Notes under the pieces: model-generated
The model's input: the letters and a program-made list of their open reading frames with translations, nothing else
Told to the model about the DNA's origin: nothing
The model's database searches: none
In this document: in pieces, positions 33,474 through 42,864 of the stretch
Layout of the letters: each line of letters opens with the position of its first letter
Numbering within the stretch: the stretch's first letter is position 1
Program-made: the position numbers and the translations under genes
Source of the DNA: SHLQ01 sp964517125
GTDB lineage: Bacteria; Actinomycetota; Acidimicrobiia; Acidimicrobiales; SHLQ01
Length of the DNA stretch: 64,000 bases
NCBI GenBank assembly: GCA_964517125.1
Contig: CAZFBD010000013.1
Span: forward strand, 13,139 to 77,138
Direction of reading: 5' to 3'

Positions 33474-33859
33474 GATGATGCAGATCCTTGATTTTTCAAG
33501 GAACGTTCGTCATTCGAACGTTTCAGATCATTGACTTTGTTCACCACGTCGGTCACCTGTGTACGGAGTTCCTCATACGTCAGATCTCGAGCCGAAGGGA
33601 ACACGATGAACATCATCGCGCCACCCGGCAGTTCGAGACCGGCAGCTCGATGTTCTTCGAGCAACCCTCGAATACGTCGACGGATCCGGTTTCGGACAAC
33701 TGCAGGACCGACTTTTCTCGAAATTGCGTAGGCCACCCGGAGCCGGTCGCCCGGTGATTGAGCCTCGAGATGCCGGAGCCGCAGATGCGACGAACGCACA
33801 CTTGTGCCCGCTGTGCGGAGCTGTGCAAACGTCGCCCGGTCGGAAATACCCCGAATCAA
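33470..33859 (-). CDS. rnpA: Ribonuclease P protein component
   Basis: Protein subunit of RNase P, which trims tRNA 5' ends. It has 129 residues, with the conserved core VAYAISRKVGPAVVRNRIRRRIRGLLEEHR (RNR motif). The start is TTG 33859, whose last two bases are the first two of the rpmH stop (TTGA overlap); MIRGISDRATFAQLR matches the usual RnpA opening. No ATG or GTG exists near this point, so the TTG start is chosen by homology. Confidence 0.93.
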   Translation of the reverse strand: MIRGISDRATFAQLRTAGTSVRSSHLRLRHLEAQSPGDRLRVAYAISRKVGPAVVRNRIRRRIRGLLEEHRAAGLELPGGAMMFIVFPSARDLTYEELRTQVTDVVNKVNDLKRSNDERSLKNQGSASS

Positions 33860-33990
33860 GCAGCGATCTTGTGACGGCCCTTGCGGCGGCGGTTCTTGAG
33901 AACTTCGCGGCCGGCTCGGGTAGACATGCGGCTGCGGAACCCATGCTTCTTGGCCCGCTTGCGGACGTTTGGCTGGTAGGTGCGCTTCAT
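33856..33990 (-). CDS. rpmH: 50S ribosomal protein L34
   Basis: The 44-residue sequence MKRTYQPNVRKRAKKHGF...RRRKGRHKIAA is typical L34. ATG at 33990 is fixed by homology; the longer open frame upstream is spurious. It heads the minus-strand operon facing away from dnaA and overlaps rnpA by 4 bp. Confidence 0.97.
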   Translation of the reverse strand: MKRTYQPNVRKRAKKHGFRSRMSTRAGREVLKNRRRKGRHKIAA

Positions 33991-34370
33991 TGTGGCTCCG
34001 GTTGTCGGGGGGTCGAGAGCGGTGCAAACCCAGGCGATTCTGCTCAGGGATGTCGAGGAAGGGACACACGCGCCACCCGTACCCGGGTAGAACAACTTTC
34101 CACGCTAGGCCCAACAGGCCGCGCGTTCCAACCACTCGCGGGCGCGAAGTCGATGATGCACAGCGCGGAACGTGTCCGCTGTGGACACTGTGGATCACCA
34201 CAACGCGCCAAAATTCGCGCGTACACAACGAAAAATGGCCTGTGTTCCCGGGGAGGACGCGGTTATCCACAACGCGATTGGATCACCACCGAGTCGCGCG
34301 CGAAGGTGAGTGACTGGCAGATGTCCACATCTGTGGAATCGCCTGTGGAAAATTCGGGAGTAGGACGATC
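33991..34370. other. rpmH-dnaA intergenic region with DnaA boxes (left part of the origin)
   Basis: 380 bp without a gene. It holds one perfect DnaA box TTATCCACA (34263-34271), near matches TGTGGATCA (34189-34197) and TGTGGAAAA (34344-34352), several TGTGGA/TCCACA cores, and an inverted repeat GTGTCC/GGACAC (34172-34188). It also contains the divergent promoters of rpmH and dnaA. Confidence 0.75.
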
Positions 34371-35771
34371 GTGTACCAAGCTGGAGAATTGTGGACCACC
34401 TGTTCGGATCTGATCCGCGCCCAGGTGTCCGATGTGGTCTGGAACACGACGTTTCGTGAACTCGAGGCCATCGATCTCACCACGGACGAAATCATCGTCG
34501 CCGTTCCCTCCCGCATGGTGAAGGACCGCATCGAGGCCCGCTATCTGGGCATCGTGCGTGATGCACTCACCGAAGCGAACGAACGACCGCTTGAAATGAA
34601 GCTCGAAGTGCGCGTTGGTGACTCCACACTTCTGGGCCTCGACAGCACGGTCCTTGATCTGACCGGCGATGGTCCGAAGCTCGAAGTGAGCCTTCCCGAA
34701 CTCCCAACGGAGCCCGAGGTCGTGCAGCCGGGGCAGGGGATGGAAGAACCAGCCGACCGGTACACCTTCGACGACTTCGTCACCGGCACCGGCAACCGGT
34801 TTGCCCATGCCGCCGCCCTGTCCGTGGCGGAAACACCAGCCAAGTCGTACAACCCGCTGTTCATCTACGGCGACGCCGGTTTGGGAAAAACCCACCTGCT
34901 TCGTGCAATCGCCAACTACGTGAACACCCACTACCCACACTTCTCGGTTCGCTACGTCTCCACCGAGACCTTCCTGAATGAGTTCGTCGACGCCATTCGT
35001 CAGAACACCACGATCCAGTTCAAGCGCCGCTATCGCGAGATCGACGTGTTGTTGGTCGACGACATTCAGTTCGTCGAAGGCAAGGAAGGTCTGCAGGAAG
35101 AGTTCTTCCACACCTTCAACACCCTGCACCAGGCCAACCGTCAGATCGTTCTGACCTCGGACCGCCCACCCGACAGCATCCCCACCCTCGAGGATCGCCT
35201 GCGCAGCCGTTTCAAGATGGGGCTCATCACCGACATCCAGCCGCCCGACATCGAAACCCGCATGGCCATCCTGCAAAAGAAGGGCGAGAACTCCAAGCAG
35301 GTCATTCCCCACGACGTGCTGCTCTTCATCGCCGAACGGGTGAAGGACAACATTCGAGAACTCGAGGGTGCCCTCATTCGTGTGACCGCCTACGCGAACC
35401 TCACCGGCGAGTCCCTCACCATTGAACTCACGCAGCGAGTTCTCGGCGATCTACTCACGAGCCAACAGCCCCGACAGATCACGCCACGAATGATCCTCGA
35501 TGAGACCTCGGACATGTTTGGCTTCTCCATCGACGAGATCATTGGAGCCAGCCGACGCCGGCCGCTTGTGACGGCACGGCAGGTCGCCATGTATGTGTTC
35601 CGTGAAGTCACCGACCTCTCCTACCCGGCGATCGCCCGTGAATTTGGCGGTCGCGATCACACCACCGTCATTCATGCCGTCGACAAGATCGGCAACCTCA
35701 TGGCCGAACGGCGTCAGATCTACGACCAGGTCACCGAACTCACGACGCGGATCAAGAACACGAGCCGATGA
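34371..35771 (+). CDS. dnaA: Chromosomal replication initiator DnaA
   Basis: A 466-residue AAA+ initiator. Domain I occupies about 1-85; the linker domain II is short. Domain III has the Walker A YGDAGLGKTHLLRAIANYV, Walker B VLLVDDIQFVEGKEG, sensor LTSDRPPDSIPTLEDRLRSRF, and NIRELEGALIRV. Domain IV ends in the DNA-binding FGGRDHTTVIHAVDKI. The linker is shorter than in Streptomyces. GTG 34371 starts 18 nt after a TGTGGAAAA box, so autoregulation is likely. Boxes on both sides fit an origin here. Confidence 0.97.
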   Translation: MYQAGELWTTCSDLIRAQVSDVVWNTTFRELEAIDLTTDEIIVAVPSRMVKDRIEARYLGIVRDALTEANERPLEMKLEVRVGDSTLLGLDSTVLDLTGDGPKLEVSLPELPTEPEVVQPGQGMEEPADRYTFDDFVTGTGNRFAHAAALSVAETPAKSYNPLFIYGDAGLGKTHLLRAIANYVNTHYPHFSVRYVSTETFLNEFVDAIRQNTTIQFKRRYREIDVLLVDDIQFVEGKEGLQEEFFHTFNTLHQANRQIVLTSDRPPDSIPTLEDRLRSRFKMGLITDIQPPDIETRMAILQKKGENSKQVIPHDVLLFIAERVKDNIRELEGALIRVTAYANLTGESLTIELTQRVLGDLLTSQQPRQITPRMILDETSDMFGFSIDEIIGASRRRPLVTARQVAMYVFREVTDLSYPAIAREFGGRDHTTVIHAVDKIGNLMAERRQIYDQVTELTTRIKNTSR

Positions 35772-36100
35772 ACGTCACCCCGGGTCGTCGTTGTGGTTTC
35801 TCTCGAAACTGCAAACCGCGCGAACGTTCGCGCGACGAGTGTTCACAGGTGGGGAAATCCTGTGGATAACACGACAACGCGCGCTGGACGCGGCTGTGGA
35901 GTTGCAGGACGAATCTGTGCACGGGCAGATTGTCATCCACTGGTTGCGTCACTGCACACTGGCAAGCTGTGGACCGCAGTGGATGAAGGCTGAATGGCGA
36001 TTTCTTGAGAAATCAAGGGAAAATGACGTTCATCCACAATCCACACGCCTACTTTCTCCATTACCGAATCTGAATCTGAACACCAAAGAGATGTGGAACC
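35772..36100. other. oriC: dnaA-dnaN intergenic region, probable replication origin oriC
   Basis: 329 bp without a gene between dnaA and dnaN, the usual actinobacterial oriC site. It contains a perfect DnaA box in reverse (TGTGGATAA, 35861-35869), a near match TCATCCACA (36030-36038), several further TGTGGA/TCCAC cores, an 18-bp perfect palindrome (35817-35834), and an AT-richer stretch at about 36000-36030 (TTTCTTGAGAAATCAAGG) that could be the unwinding element. Confidence 0.8.
35817..35834. repeat. 18-bp perfect palindrome in oriC
   Basis: CGCGCGAAC followed by its exact complement GTTCGCGCG with no spacer, between the dnaA stop and the first perfect DnaA box. It contains a CGAAC/GTTCG core but lacks the 4-bp spacing of a LexA box. 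Confidence 0.6.
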
Positions 36101-37192
36101 ATGAAATTTCGATGTGAACGAGATGTGCTCCTCGAAGCATTGACCACCGCTGGTCGAGCTGTTGGCGGACGTGCTGGCAATGTCGCACTCTCCGGAATCC
36201 ATCTGCAGCTTTCCGGCGATCAGCTGCGAGTCACCGGTTCCGATCTGGATCTGACGATCTCTCGGGAGCTCACGGTCGGCGGCGACACCGATGGTGTTGT
36301 CGTGATCCCATCGAAGCTCATTGCCGACATCGTTCGTGCGCTCGGTCCTGGCGCGGTCGACATCATCGTCGAAGGCGAAGAAGTGCAGATCACGGCTGGC
36401 CGGTCGGAGTTCTCGATTCGTTCAATCCCCACCGATGACTTCCCCCGGCTCGGCACACCCACGGCCAACGAGGTCACGCTCAGCTCTGAAGATCTGGCTG
36501 AGGCACTCAAGCAGGTCGTCAAAGCAGCATCTGGCGACGACTCACGCCCGATCCTCACCGGTGTGTTGTTGGCACCCGAAGGCGAAGGCCTTCGCCTGGT
36601 CTCCACCGACTCGTACCGCTTGGCCGTTCGCGATCTTCCCGGAACGTCGCTGCTCGAATCGGATCAGTCGGTTCTCGTGCCGTCCCGAGCACTCTCGGAA
36701 CTCACTCGAATCCTGGGCGAACACGACAGCGTGGCTCTTCGCCTCGGCGAACGCGACGCAAGCTTCGAAGCCGGCGGCACGCAGGTGGTCACCCGACTCA
36801 TCGAAGGTGAGTTCCCGAACTACCGCGGACTCATCCCGGACACGTACCCGAACAAGCTCACCGTCGGTCGCAGCGAACTCCTCGATGCCGTTCGACGCGT
36901 TCGGCTCATGGCCCAGGAGGCCACCCCGATCCGACTCAACATGAGCGCCGATGGTCTCGAGCTCGTGGCGGTGACCCAGGACGTTGGTCAGGCCCAGGAA
37001 GTTCTCGATGCCGTGTACGACGGCGACGATCTCACGGTCGCCTTCAACCCCGAGTACCTCATCGATGGAATCGACGTGACCGCAGGTGAGGAAATCACGC
37101 TGCAAACGGTCGACGCACTCAAGCCAGCGGTCATGCGCGGCGCCGATTCAGAAGACTTCCTGTACCTGCTCATGCCGGTTCGCGTTTCCTGA
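36101..37192 (+). CDS. dnaN: DNA polymerase III beta subunit (sliding clamp)
   Basis: A 363-residue ring clamp that holds the replicative polymerase on DNA. The three-domain repeat is visible (KFRCERDVLLEALTTAGRAV start; GVLLAPEGEGLRLVSTDSYRLAV in the second domain; FLYLLMPVRVS end with the hydrophobic pocket). It lies directly downstream of oriC in the standard dnaA-dnaN order. The usual recF does not follow; the next gene is on the other strand. Confidence 0.97.
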   Translation: MKFRCERDVLLEALTTAGRAVGGRAGNVALSGIHLQLSGDQLRVTGSDLDLTISRELTVGGDTDGVVVIPSKLIADIVRALGPGAVDIIVEGEEVQITAGRSEFSIRSIPTDDFPRLGTPTANEVTLSSEDLAEALKQVVKAASGDDSRPILTGVLLAPEGEGLRLVSTDSYRLAVRDLPGTSLLESDQSVLVPSRALSELTRILGEHDSVALRLGERDASFEAGGTQVVTRLIEGEFPNYRGLIPDTYPNKLTVGRSELLDAVRRVRLMAQEATPIRLNMSADGLELVAVTQDVGQAQEVLDAVYDGDDLTVAFNPEYLIDGIDVTAGEEITLQTVDALKPAVMRGADSEDFLYLLMPVRVS

Positions 37193-37197
37193 ACCCA

Positions 37198-37491
37198 TCA
37201 CCGTTTGGCAGCTGCGGCGTCCATTCGCTGAGCCAGCTGAAAATCGAGCTCACTGAGTCCAGCAACGTCATGGGTGGTGAGTTCCACGTCGACGCGGTTC
37301 CACACATTGCTCCATTTGGGGTGATGATTGAGGCGCTCGGCAACGATCGCAATCTCGGACATGAAGCCGAAGGCTTCGGCGAAGTCGGAGAACACGAAGC
37401 TGCGTGAGATTCGGTCTGCGTGGTGGAGCCATTCGGGACTGCTGCGCAGCTGTGTGCGAATGTCCTCGTCGGAGAGTGCGGTAGGTGCCAT
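37198..37491 (-). CDS. phhB: Pterin-4a-carbinolamine dehydratase
   Basis: A 97-residue protein that dehydrates 4a-hydroxytetrahydropterin. It has the family motif AERLNHHPKWSNVWNRVDV with the catalytic His pair, and LTTHDVAGLSELDFQLAQRMD. ATG 37491 is fixed by length and homology. It converges with dnaN (5 nt between stops). No pterin-dependent hydroxylase is in the window, so the partner is unknown. It sits where recF usually follows dnaN. Confidence 0.92.
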   Translation of the reverse strand: MAPTALSDEDIRTQLRSSPEWLHHADRISRSFVFSDFAEAFGFMSEIAIVAERLNHHPKWSNVWNRVDVELTTHDVAGLSELDFQLAQRMDAAAAKR

Positions 37492-37569
37492 TCTTCGAGG
37501 TTGCCAGATGTGACATGCTGGCCGCGCCATACGCGGCAACCAACGGATACGTCGTCCTAGGGTGGGAGC

Positions 37570-39192
37570 ATGACGCTTTCGCTTGAGCCCCTGGAGCACG
37601 CACCCCAACGACCTGGACCGCTGCTGCTGATCGTCGCCGACGGCTTTGGATGCGCCGACCATGTCGCAAGCAATGCCATCGCCATGGCCGAGAGTCCACG
37701 AATCGACGAGTTCCTTGCCTCGCCGGCGTCGCGTGAGCTTGCAGCTCATGGTCCGGCGGTGGGCCTGCCGAGCGCTGACGACATGGGCAACAGCGAGGTT
37801 GGTCACAATGCCCTCGGAGCGGGGCGGATTTTCGCCCAGGGAGCCAAGCTGGTCGGGCAGGCACTCGAAACTGGCGCAATTTTTTCGACCGGCGTCTGGA
37901 AGCAGGTCCTGGCCGCGGCCAACGATGGCACGCTGCACCTGGTTGGCCTGCACTCCGACGGAAACGTGCACTCCCACATCGACCATCTGCACCAGCTGGT
38001 GAACGCGGCGGCTGATGCCGGTGTGCGCAGTTGTGCCCTGCACCTGCTCCAGGATGGTCGCGATGTCGCAGCTCGATCTGCGTTGACCTACCTGGAGCAG
38101 ACCGAAGCCGTCCTGGCAGCGGTGAACGACACGCACGATGGAGCAAACTTTCGCATCGCCTCGGGAGGCGGTCGCATGACCATCACCATGGACCGATACG
38201 AAGCCGACTGGCCCATGGTCGAGCGGGGCTACAACGCCCACACCCACGGCATCGGTCGCCGGTTCCCCTCAGCCATCGAGGCGGTCCAGACCATGTACGG
38301 CGAATCCGACACTGGCGACCAGTACCTCGGTGAGTTCGTCGTGGAGGATGCGCACGGCGAACCAGTTGGGGCCATGACCAACGGTGACGCGGTGGTGTTG
38401 TTCAACTTCCGCGGTGATCGTGCCATCGAGATCAGCCGCGCCTACGAAGACGCCGACTTCAGCGTCTTTGACCGCGGGTCGAACCCCGAGGTCTTCTTCG
38501 CCGGTCTTCTCCAGTACGACGGAGATGCACAGATCCCACGCCAGTACCTGGTGGAACCACCAGCCATCGACCGAACCATGGGGGAGTACCTGTGCGCCGA
38601 GGGTGTTCGCAGCTTCGCCATCAGCGAGACCCAGAAGTTCGGGCACGTCACGTTCTTTTGGAACGGCAACCGTTCGGGGTACGTGGACGAGACCCTCGAG
38701 ACCCACGTTGAAATCCCGTCCGACAATGTCGAGTTCAACAAGACACCTGCCATGAAGGTCAGGGAAATCACCGACCAGACGATCGACCTGCTCCGATCGG
38801 GGTCGTTCGATTGGGGCCGCCTGAACTTTCCGAGCCCGGACATGGTTGGTCATACCGGCGATCTCAACGCCACGATCGAAGCTGTACGCGTGCTCGATGA
38901 GTGTGTCGGCCGGTTGCTCGATGTCGTGGAGGAGTTGGGCGGCGTATTGGTCTTCACGGCCGATCACGGAAACGCCGACATCATGTACACCGAAAAGGAC
39001 GGCGTGAAGACGCCGCTCACGAGTCACACGCTGTCACCGGTGCCGTTTGCAATTCACGACACCGCCGAGGCGAACTACACGGTCGCCGGGCCGTCCACTG
39101 CTGGTCTGGCGAACGTGGCGGCCACGGTGATGAACCTCATGGGGTTCGCCGCCCCGGACGACTATGAGCCGAGTCTGCTCAGCTTCTCCTGA
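37570..39192 (+). CDS. gpmI: 2,3-bisphosphoglycerate-independent phosphoglycerate mutase
   Basis: Interconverts 3- and 2-phosphoglycerate using two Mn ions. It has 540 residues, with the metal-binding ADGFG start, the phosphorylated Ser in GNSEVGHNALGAGR, NFRGDRAIE, NFPSPDMVGHTG and FTADHGNADIM. A GGGAG ribosome site and a TAGGGT box lie just before ATG 37570. It is a stand-alone unit upstream of the chaperone operon. Confidence 0.96.
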   Translation: MTLSLEPLEHAPQRPGPLLLIVADGFGCADHVASNAIAMAESPRIDEFLASPASRELAAHGPAVGLPSADDMGNSEVGHNALGAGRIFAQGAKLVGQALETGAIFSTGVWKQVLAAANDGTLHLVGLHSDGNVHSHIDHLHQLVNAAADAGVRSCALHLLQDGRDVAARSALTYLEQTEAVLAAVNDTHDGANFRIASGGGRMTITMDRYEADWPMVERGYNAHTHGIGRRFPSAIEAVQTMYGESDTGDQYLGEFVVEDAHGEPVGAMTNGDAVVLFNFRGDRAIEISRAYEDADFSVFDRGSNPEVFFAGLLQYDGDAQIPRQYLVEPPAIDRTMGEYLCAEGVRSFAISETQKFGHVTFFWNGNRSGYVDETLETHVEIPSDNVEFNKTPAMKVREITDQTIDLLRSGSFDWGRLNFPSPDMVGHTGDLNATIEAVRVLDECVGRLLDVVEELGGVLVFTADHGNADIMYTEKDGVKTPLTSHTLSPVPFAIHDTAEANYTVAGPSTAGLANVAATVMNLMGFAAPDDYEPSLLSFS

Positions 39193-39383
39193 GGTTCGTG
39201 CTCCACATCGGCACAGCTGACGCGACCGTGCGTGTCCAAACACCCAGAAATTCTTCGCGGACGTGGGAATAGCCACGTCTCGGATGAAGTTGAGTGCATT
39301 CGACTAAAGAAACCCCGAGCTTGAGCTGATCTGTTCACTTCCTCGCCGTCAGAACCGACGGTCAGGGAAACGGCACTTCTACA

Positions 39384-39404
39384 CTTGAGCCGAACTCACG
39401 CAAG
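39384..39404. promoter_or_regulatory. HAIR-like HspR operator in front of dnaK
   Basis: CTTGAGC-N7-ACGCAAG differs from the HspR-associated inverted repeat (CTTGAGT-N7-ACTCAAG) at one base in each arm. It overlaps a possible -10 (TACACT, 39380-39385) 29 bp upstream of dnaK, the right place for repression by HspR, which is encoded at the end of the same operon. Confidence 0.8.
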
Positions 39405-39432
39405 TTTGAACGTGAATACAGGAGACACCCAC

Positions 39433-41280
39433 ATGTCCAAGGCAGTAGGCATCGACCTCGGAACGACCAACTCAGTCGTCAGTGTTCTCGAGGGCGGCGA
39501 TCCCGTCGTCATCGCAAATTCAGAAGGCTCACGCACGACGCCATCGGTCGTCGCATTCGCAAAGGACGGCGAAGTTCTCGTCGGCGAAGTCGCAAAGCGT
39601 CAGGCCATCACCAACCCCGATCGCACGATCCGCTCCGTGAAGCGCCACATGGGCACCGGCTGGAAGATCGACATCGACGGCAAGAACTACACGTCGCAGG
39701 AAATCTCGGCTCGCACGCTCATGAAGCTCAAGCGCGACGCCGAGGCCTACCTCGGAGAGAGCGTCACCCAGGCGGTCATCACCGTTCCCGCGTACTTCGA
39801 CGATGCCCAGCGCACGGCCACCCAGGAAGCTGGAACCGTTGCCGGCCTCGAAGTCCTGCGAATCATCAACGAGCCAACGGCAGCCGCACTTGCCTACGGC
39901 CTCGACAAGGGCGATGAGGATCAGACGATCCTCGTGTTCGACCTCGGTGGCGGCACGTTCGACGTGTCGGTGCTTGAGATCGGTGACGGCGTGTTCGAAG
40001 TACGTTCCACGCACGGTGACACCAGCCTTGGTGGCGATGACTGGGATGACGCGGTCATCGAATGGCTCGTCACCAGCTTCAAGAACGAGCACGGCGTGGA
40101 TCTATCCAACGACTCCATGGCCGGACAGCGTCTGAAGGAAGCAGCCGAGAAGGCCAAGATCGAGCTTTCACAAGTTCAGCAGACCCAGATCAACCTGCCG
40201 TTCATCACGGCCACCGACGCCGGCCCCCTGCATCTCGACTACGCACTCAGCCGCTCCAAGTTTGAAGAACTGACCTCGGACCTGCTGCAGCGCACCCGTG
40301 TCCCGTTCGAACAGGCGATCAAGGACGCCGGACTCACCAAGGGCGAGATCGACCACGTCATCCTCGTGGGTGGCTCCACCCGCATGCCCGCCGTCGCCGG
40401 CCTGGTGCACGAACTGACCGGCAAAGAGCCGAACAAGACCGTGAACCCCGACGAAGTCGTGGCGATCGGCGCAGCCGTTCAGGCGGGTGTGCTCAAGGGT
40501 GAGGTCAAGGACGTCCTCCTGCTCGACGTCACGCCGCTGTCCCTCGGTATCGAAACCAAGGGTGGCGTCATGACCAAGCTCATCGAACGCAACACCACGA
40601 TTCCCACCAAGCGCACCGAGGTCTTCACGACCGCCGACGACAACCAGCCGTCGGTCGAGATTCATGTGCTGCAGGGCGAGCGCGAAATGGCCAGCTACAA
40701 CAAGACGCTGGGTAAGTTCCAGCTCGTTGATCTGCCTCCAGCTCCCCGTGGCGTTCCACAGATCGAGGTCACCTTCGACATTGACGCCAACGGCATCGTG
40801 CACGTTTCCGCGAAGGATCGGGCAACCAACAAGGAACAGTCCATGACGATCACCGGGCAGAGCTCGCTCGACGGTGACGTCATCGATCAGATGGTCCGCG
40901 ACGCCGAGGCGCATGCCGAAGAGGATTCTCGTCGCAAGTCCGAAGCCGAAGCTCGCAACAACGCTGACTCGCTGGTGTACCAGACCGAAAAGCTCATGAA
41001 GGACCAGGGCGACAAGTTCGTTGGTTCCGAGCAGGAGGACGTCGAGTCCAAGCTCGGCGAACTGCGTACAGCACTCGCTGGCGAGGACATCGACCTCATC
41101 AAGGACAAGACTGAGAGCCTCATGATGGCATCGCAGGCCTTCACGCAGCGTCTGTACGAACAGGCCGCTGCCGAAAACGTCGACGAGAGCGCCGATTTCT
41201 CCGAGCCCACACCCGACGATGTGGTCGACGCCGAGATCATCGAAGATGATCCCGAGGCCGAGGCTGACGACGAGGCATGA
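39433..41280 (+). CDS. dnaK: Molecular chaperone DnaK (Hsp70)
   Basis: A 615-residue ATP-driven chaperone. Nucleotide-binding domain: VGIDLGTTNSVVSV, VITVPAYFDDAQR, ILVFDLGGGTFDVSVLEIG, VILVGGSTRMPAV. Substrate-binding domain: LLLDVTPLSLGIETKGG, and a helical lid ending in an acidic tail (DAEIIEDDPEAEADDEA). The N-terminus at 39433 (MSKAVGID) is set by homology and a CAGGAG ribosome site. It is the first gene of dnaK-grpE-dnaJ-hspR. Confidence 0.98.
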   Translation: MSKAVGIDLGTTNSVVSVLEGGDPVVIANSEGSRTTPSVVAFAKDGEVLVGEVAKRQAITNPDRTIRSVKRHMGTGWKIDIDGKNYTSQEISARTLMKLKRDAEAYLGESVTQAVITVPAYFDDAQRTATQEAGTVAGLEVLRIINEPTAAALAYGLDKGDEDQTILVFDLGGGTFDVSVLEIGDGVFEVRSTHGDTSLGGDDWDDAVIEWLVTSFKNEHGVDLSNDSMAGQRLKEAAEKAKIELSQVQQTQINLPFITATDAGPLHLDYALSRSKFEELTSDLLQRTRVPFEQAIKDAGLTKGEIDHVILVGGSTRMPAVAGLVHELTGKEPNKTVNPDEVVAIGAAVQAGVLKGEVKDVLLLDVTPLSLGIETKGGVMTKLIERNTTIPTKRTEVFTTADDNQPSVEIHVLQGEREMASYNKTLGKFQLVDLPPAPRGVPQIEVTFDIDANGIVHVSAKDRATNKEQSMTITGQSSLDGDVIDQMVRDAEAHAEEDSRRKSEAEARNNADSLVYQTEKLMKDQGDKFVGSEQEDVESKLGELRTALAGEDIDLIKDKTESLMMASQAFTQRLYEQAAAENVDESADFSEPTPDDVVDAEIIEDDPEAEADDEA

Positions 41281-41891
41281 GCAACCAGGATCGACCTTCA
41301 GCGGTCGACGCGATCATGGATCAGAACGCCGCACTGCGCGACGAGGTCGATGACCTCACCGAGGAGCGCGACGACGCCACTCGTCAGGTGAATGACCTGG
41401 CCAGCGTGATCGAAGCCAAGGCCGAAGCCGACGAGGGTGTTGAACTCGTCGACGGCTCCGAGCTGGCCACGATCACGGCCGAACGCGACAGTTATCTGGC
41501 AGACACGCAGCGACTCGCAGCGGATTTCGCAAATTTCCGAAAGCAATCGGAAAAGCGCGTCGCCGACGCGGCCGCCGCGCAGTCCGCCGGCCTGGTCCGA
41601 AACCTGCTGCCGGTTCTGGATGCCTGTGATTCGGCCATTGGTCAGGATCCGGAGTCGGCGGTCATTCCAATCCGCACGGCGCTCATTGGCGAACTCGAAC
41701 GCAGCGGTTTGGAACTCCTCGCCCCAGACGTGGGCGACGTGTTCGATCCCGAGCAACACGAAGCCGTGATGCACGACACCGAAGCAACCATCGAGGGTGC
41801 CGAAGGACCAGCGATCGGCGAGGTCTTCCGCGCCGGATACGTGTGGAAGGGCAAGGTCGTTCGACCAGCGATGGTCAAAGTGGTTGGCTGA
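41277..41891 (+). CDS. grpE: Nucleotide exchange factor GrpE
   Basis: A 204-residue dimeric exchange factor for DnaK. It has a long N-terminal helix with coiled-coil character (about 8-75), the helical region AADFANFRKQSEKRV, and the C-terminal beta-wing QHEAVMHDTEATIEGAEGP with GYVWKGKVVRPAMVKV. It overlaps the dnaK stop by 4 bp (ATGA). Confidence 0.95.
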   Translation: MSNQDRPSAVDAIMDQNAALRDEVDDLTEERDDATRQVNDLASVIEAKAEADEGVELVDGSELATITAERDSYLADTQRLAADFANFRKQSEKRVADAAAAQSAGLVRNLLPVLDACDSAIGQDPESAVIPIRTALIGELERSGLELLAPDVGDVFDPEQHEAVMHDTEATIEGAEGPAIGEVFRAGYVWKGKVVRPAMVKVVG

Positions 41892-41933
41892 GATCAGTCA
41901 ACCGATGTCGAGAAGTGTTTGGAGGTGAAGTGA

Positions 41934-42863
41934 ATGGAAACCCAACGAGAGTGGCTCGAGAAGGACTACTACGCCGTGCTCGGTGTCGACTCGAAAGCGT
42001 CGGCCAAGGAGATCTCGAAGGCGTACCGGACGCTCGCCCGCAAATACCACCCCGACACGAATCAGGGTGACGCCAAGGCCGAGGAACGGTTCAAGGAAAT
42101 CTCGGCTGCCAACGATGTCATCGGCGACGACCGGACGCGAAAGAAGTACGACGAATTCCGACGCCTGAGCGGTGGCGGGTACGGCGGGTTCGGTCCTCGT
42201 CCAGCCGATGGCCCCGGCGATCTCGGCGATCTGTCGGATCTGCTCGGCGGATTGTTCGGCGGTGGATCTGCTCGCTCCGGCGGCGCCCGCGGGTTCGGCG
42301 GCTTCGGTCCCATGCCAGGTATGGACCTGCAAGCCAGGCTCACCCTGTCGTTCGAAGAGGCCGTCAAGGGTGTCACCAAAACGGTTCGTCTCACGTCCGA
42401 CGTGCTCACGCAGCCGATGGAGGTCAACGTGCGCATTCCGTCCGGCGTCAGCAACGGCCAACGCATCCGGGTTCCGGGCAAGGGCGCGCCGTCGTCCGAT
42501 GGTGGCGACGCTGGCGACCTCCTGGTCTCCATCAACATCACCGAACACGAGTTGTTCGACCGTGATGGTGCCAATCTGCTCGTGACCGTGCCGGTCACGT
42601 ACCCCGAGGCCGTTCTTGGCGCCGACATCAAGGTGCCAACGCTCTCTGGCACCACCGTCACGGTCAGAATTCCGCCTGGCACCCCATCGGGCAAGGTCCT
42701 CCGTATTCGTGGCCGCGGCGTCATGAACGGCACCCAAACCGGAGACCTGTTGGTCACGGTGGCCGTCCATGTGCCAGCCGAACCGTCCAGCGAGGAACGA
42801 GCTCTGGTCGAGAAGCTGGCCGATGTCGTGACACCGGCTCCACGTTCGGGACTCGAGGTCTGA
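41934..42863 (+). CDS. dnaJ: DnaJ-type co-chaperone without zinc finger
   Basis: A 309-residue J-protein that stimulates DnaK. The J domain (about 10-75) has YHPDTN with the HPD triad. A Gly/Phe-rich linker (about 80-130) leads straight to the two C-terminal beta domains (LTLSFEEAVKGVTKTV onward, VRIPPGTPSGKVLRIRGRG). The CXXCXGXG zinc modules are absent, so it is type II (CbpA/DnaJ2-like). In the same operon, 42 bp after grpE. Confidence 0.95.
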   Translation: METQREWLEKDYYAVLGVDSKASAKEISKAYRTLARKYHPDTNQGDAKAEERFKEISAANDVIGDDRTRKKYDEFRRLSGGGYGGFGPRPADGPGDLGDLSDLLGGLFGGGSARSGGARGFGGFGPMPGMDLQARLTLSFEEAVKGVTKTVRLTSDVLTQPMEVNVRIPSGVSNGQRIRVPGKGAPSSDGGDAGDLLVSINITEHELFDRDGANLLVTVPVTYPEAVLGADIKVPTLSGTTVTVRIPPGTPSGKVLRIRGRGVMNGTQTGDLLVTVAVHVPAEPSSEERALVEKLADVVTPAPRSGLEV

Positions 42864-42864
42864 G

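Noticed and set aside
33860..34270. Long N-terminal extension of rnpA up to 34270
   Set aside because: It would cover rpmH and part of the origin; RnpA homology begins at the TTG 33859.
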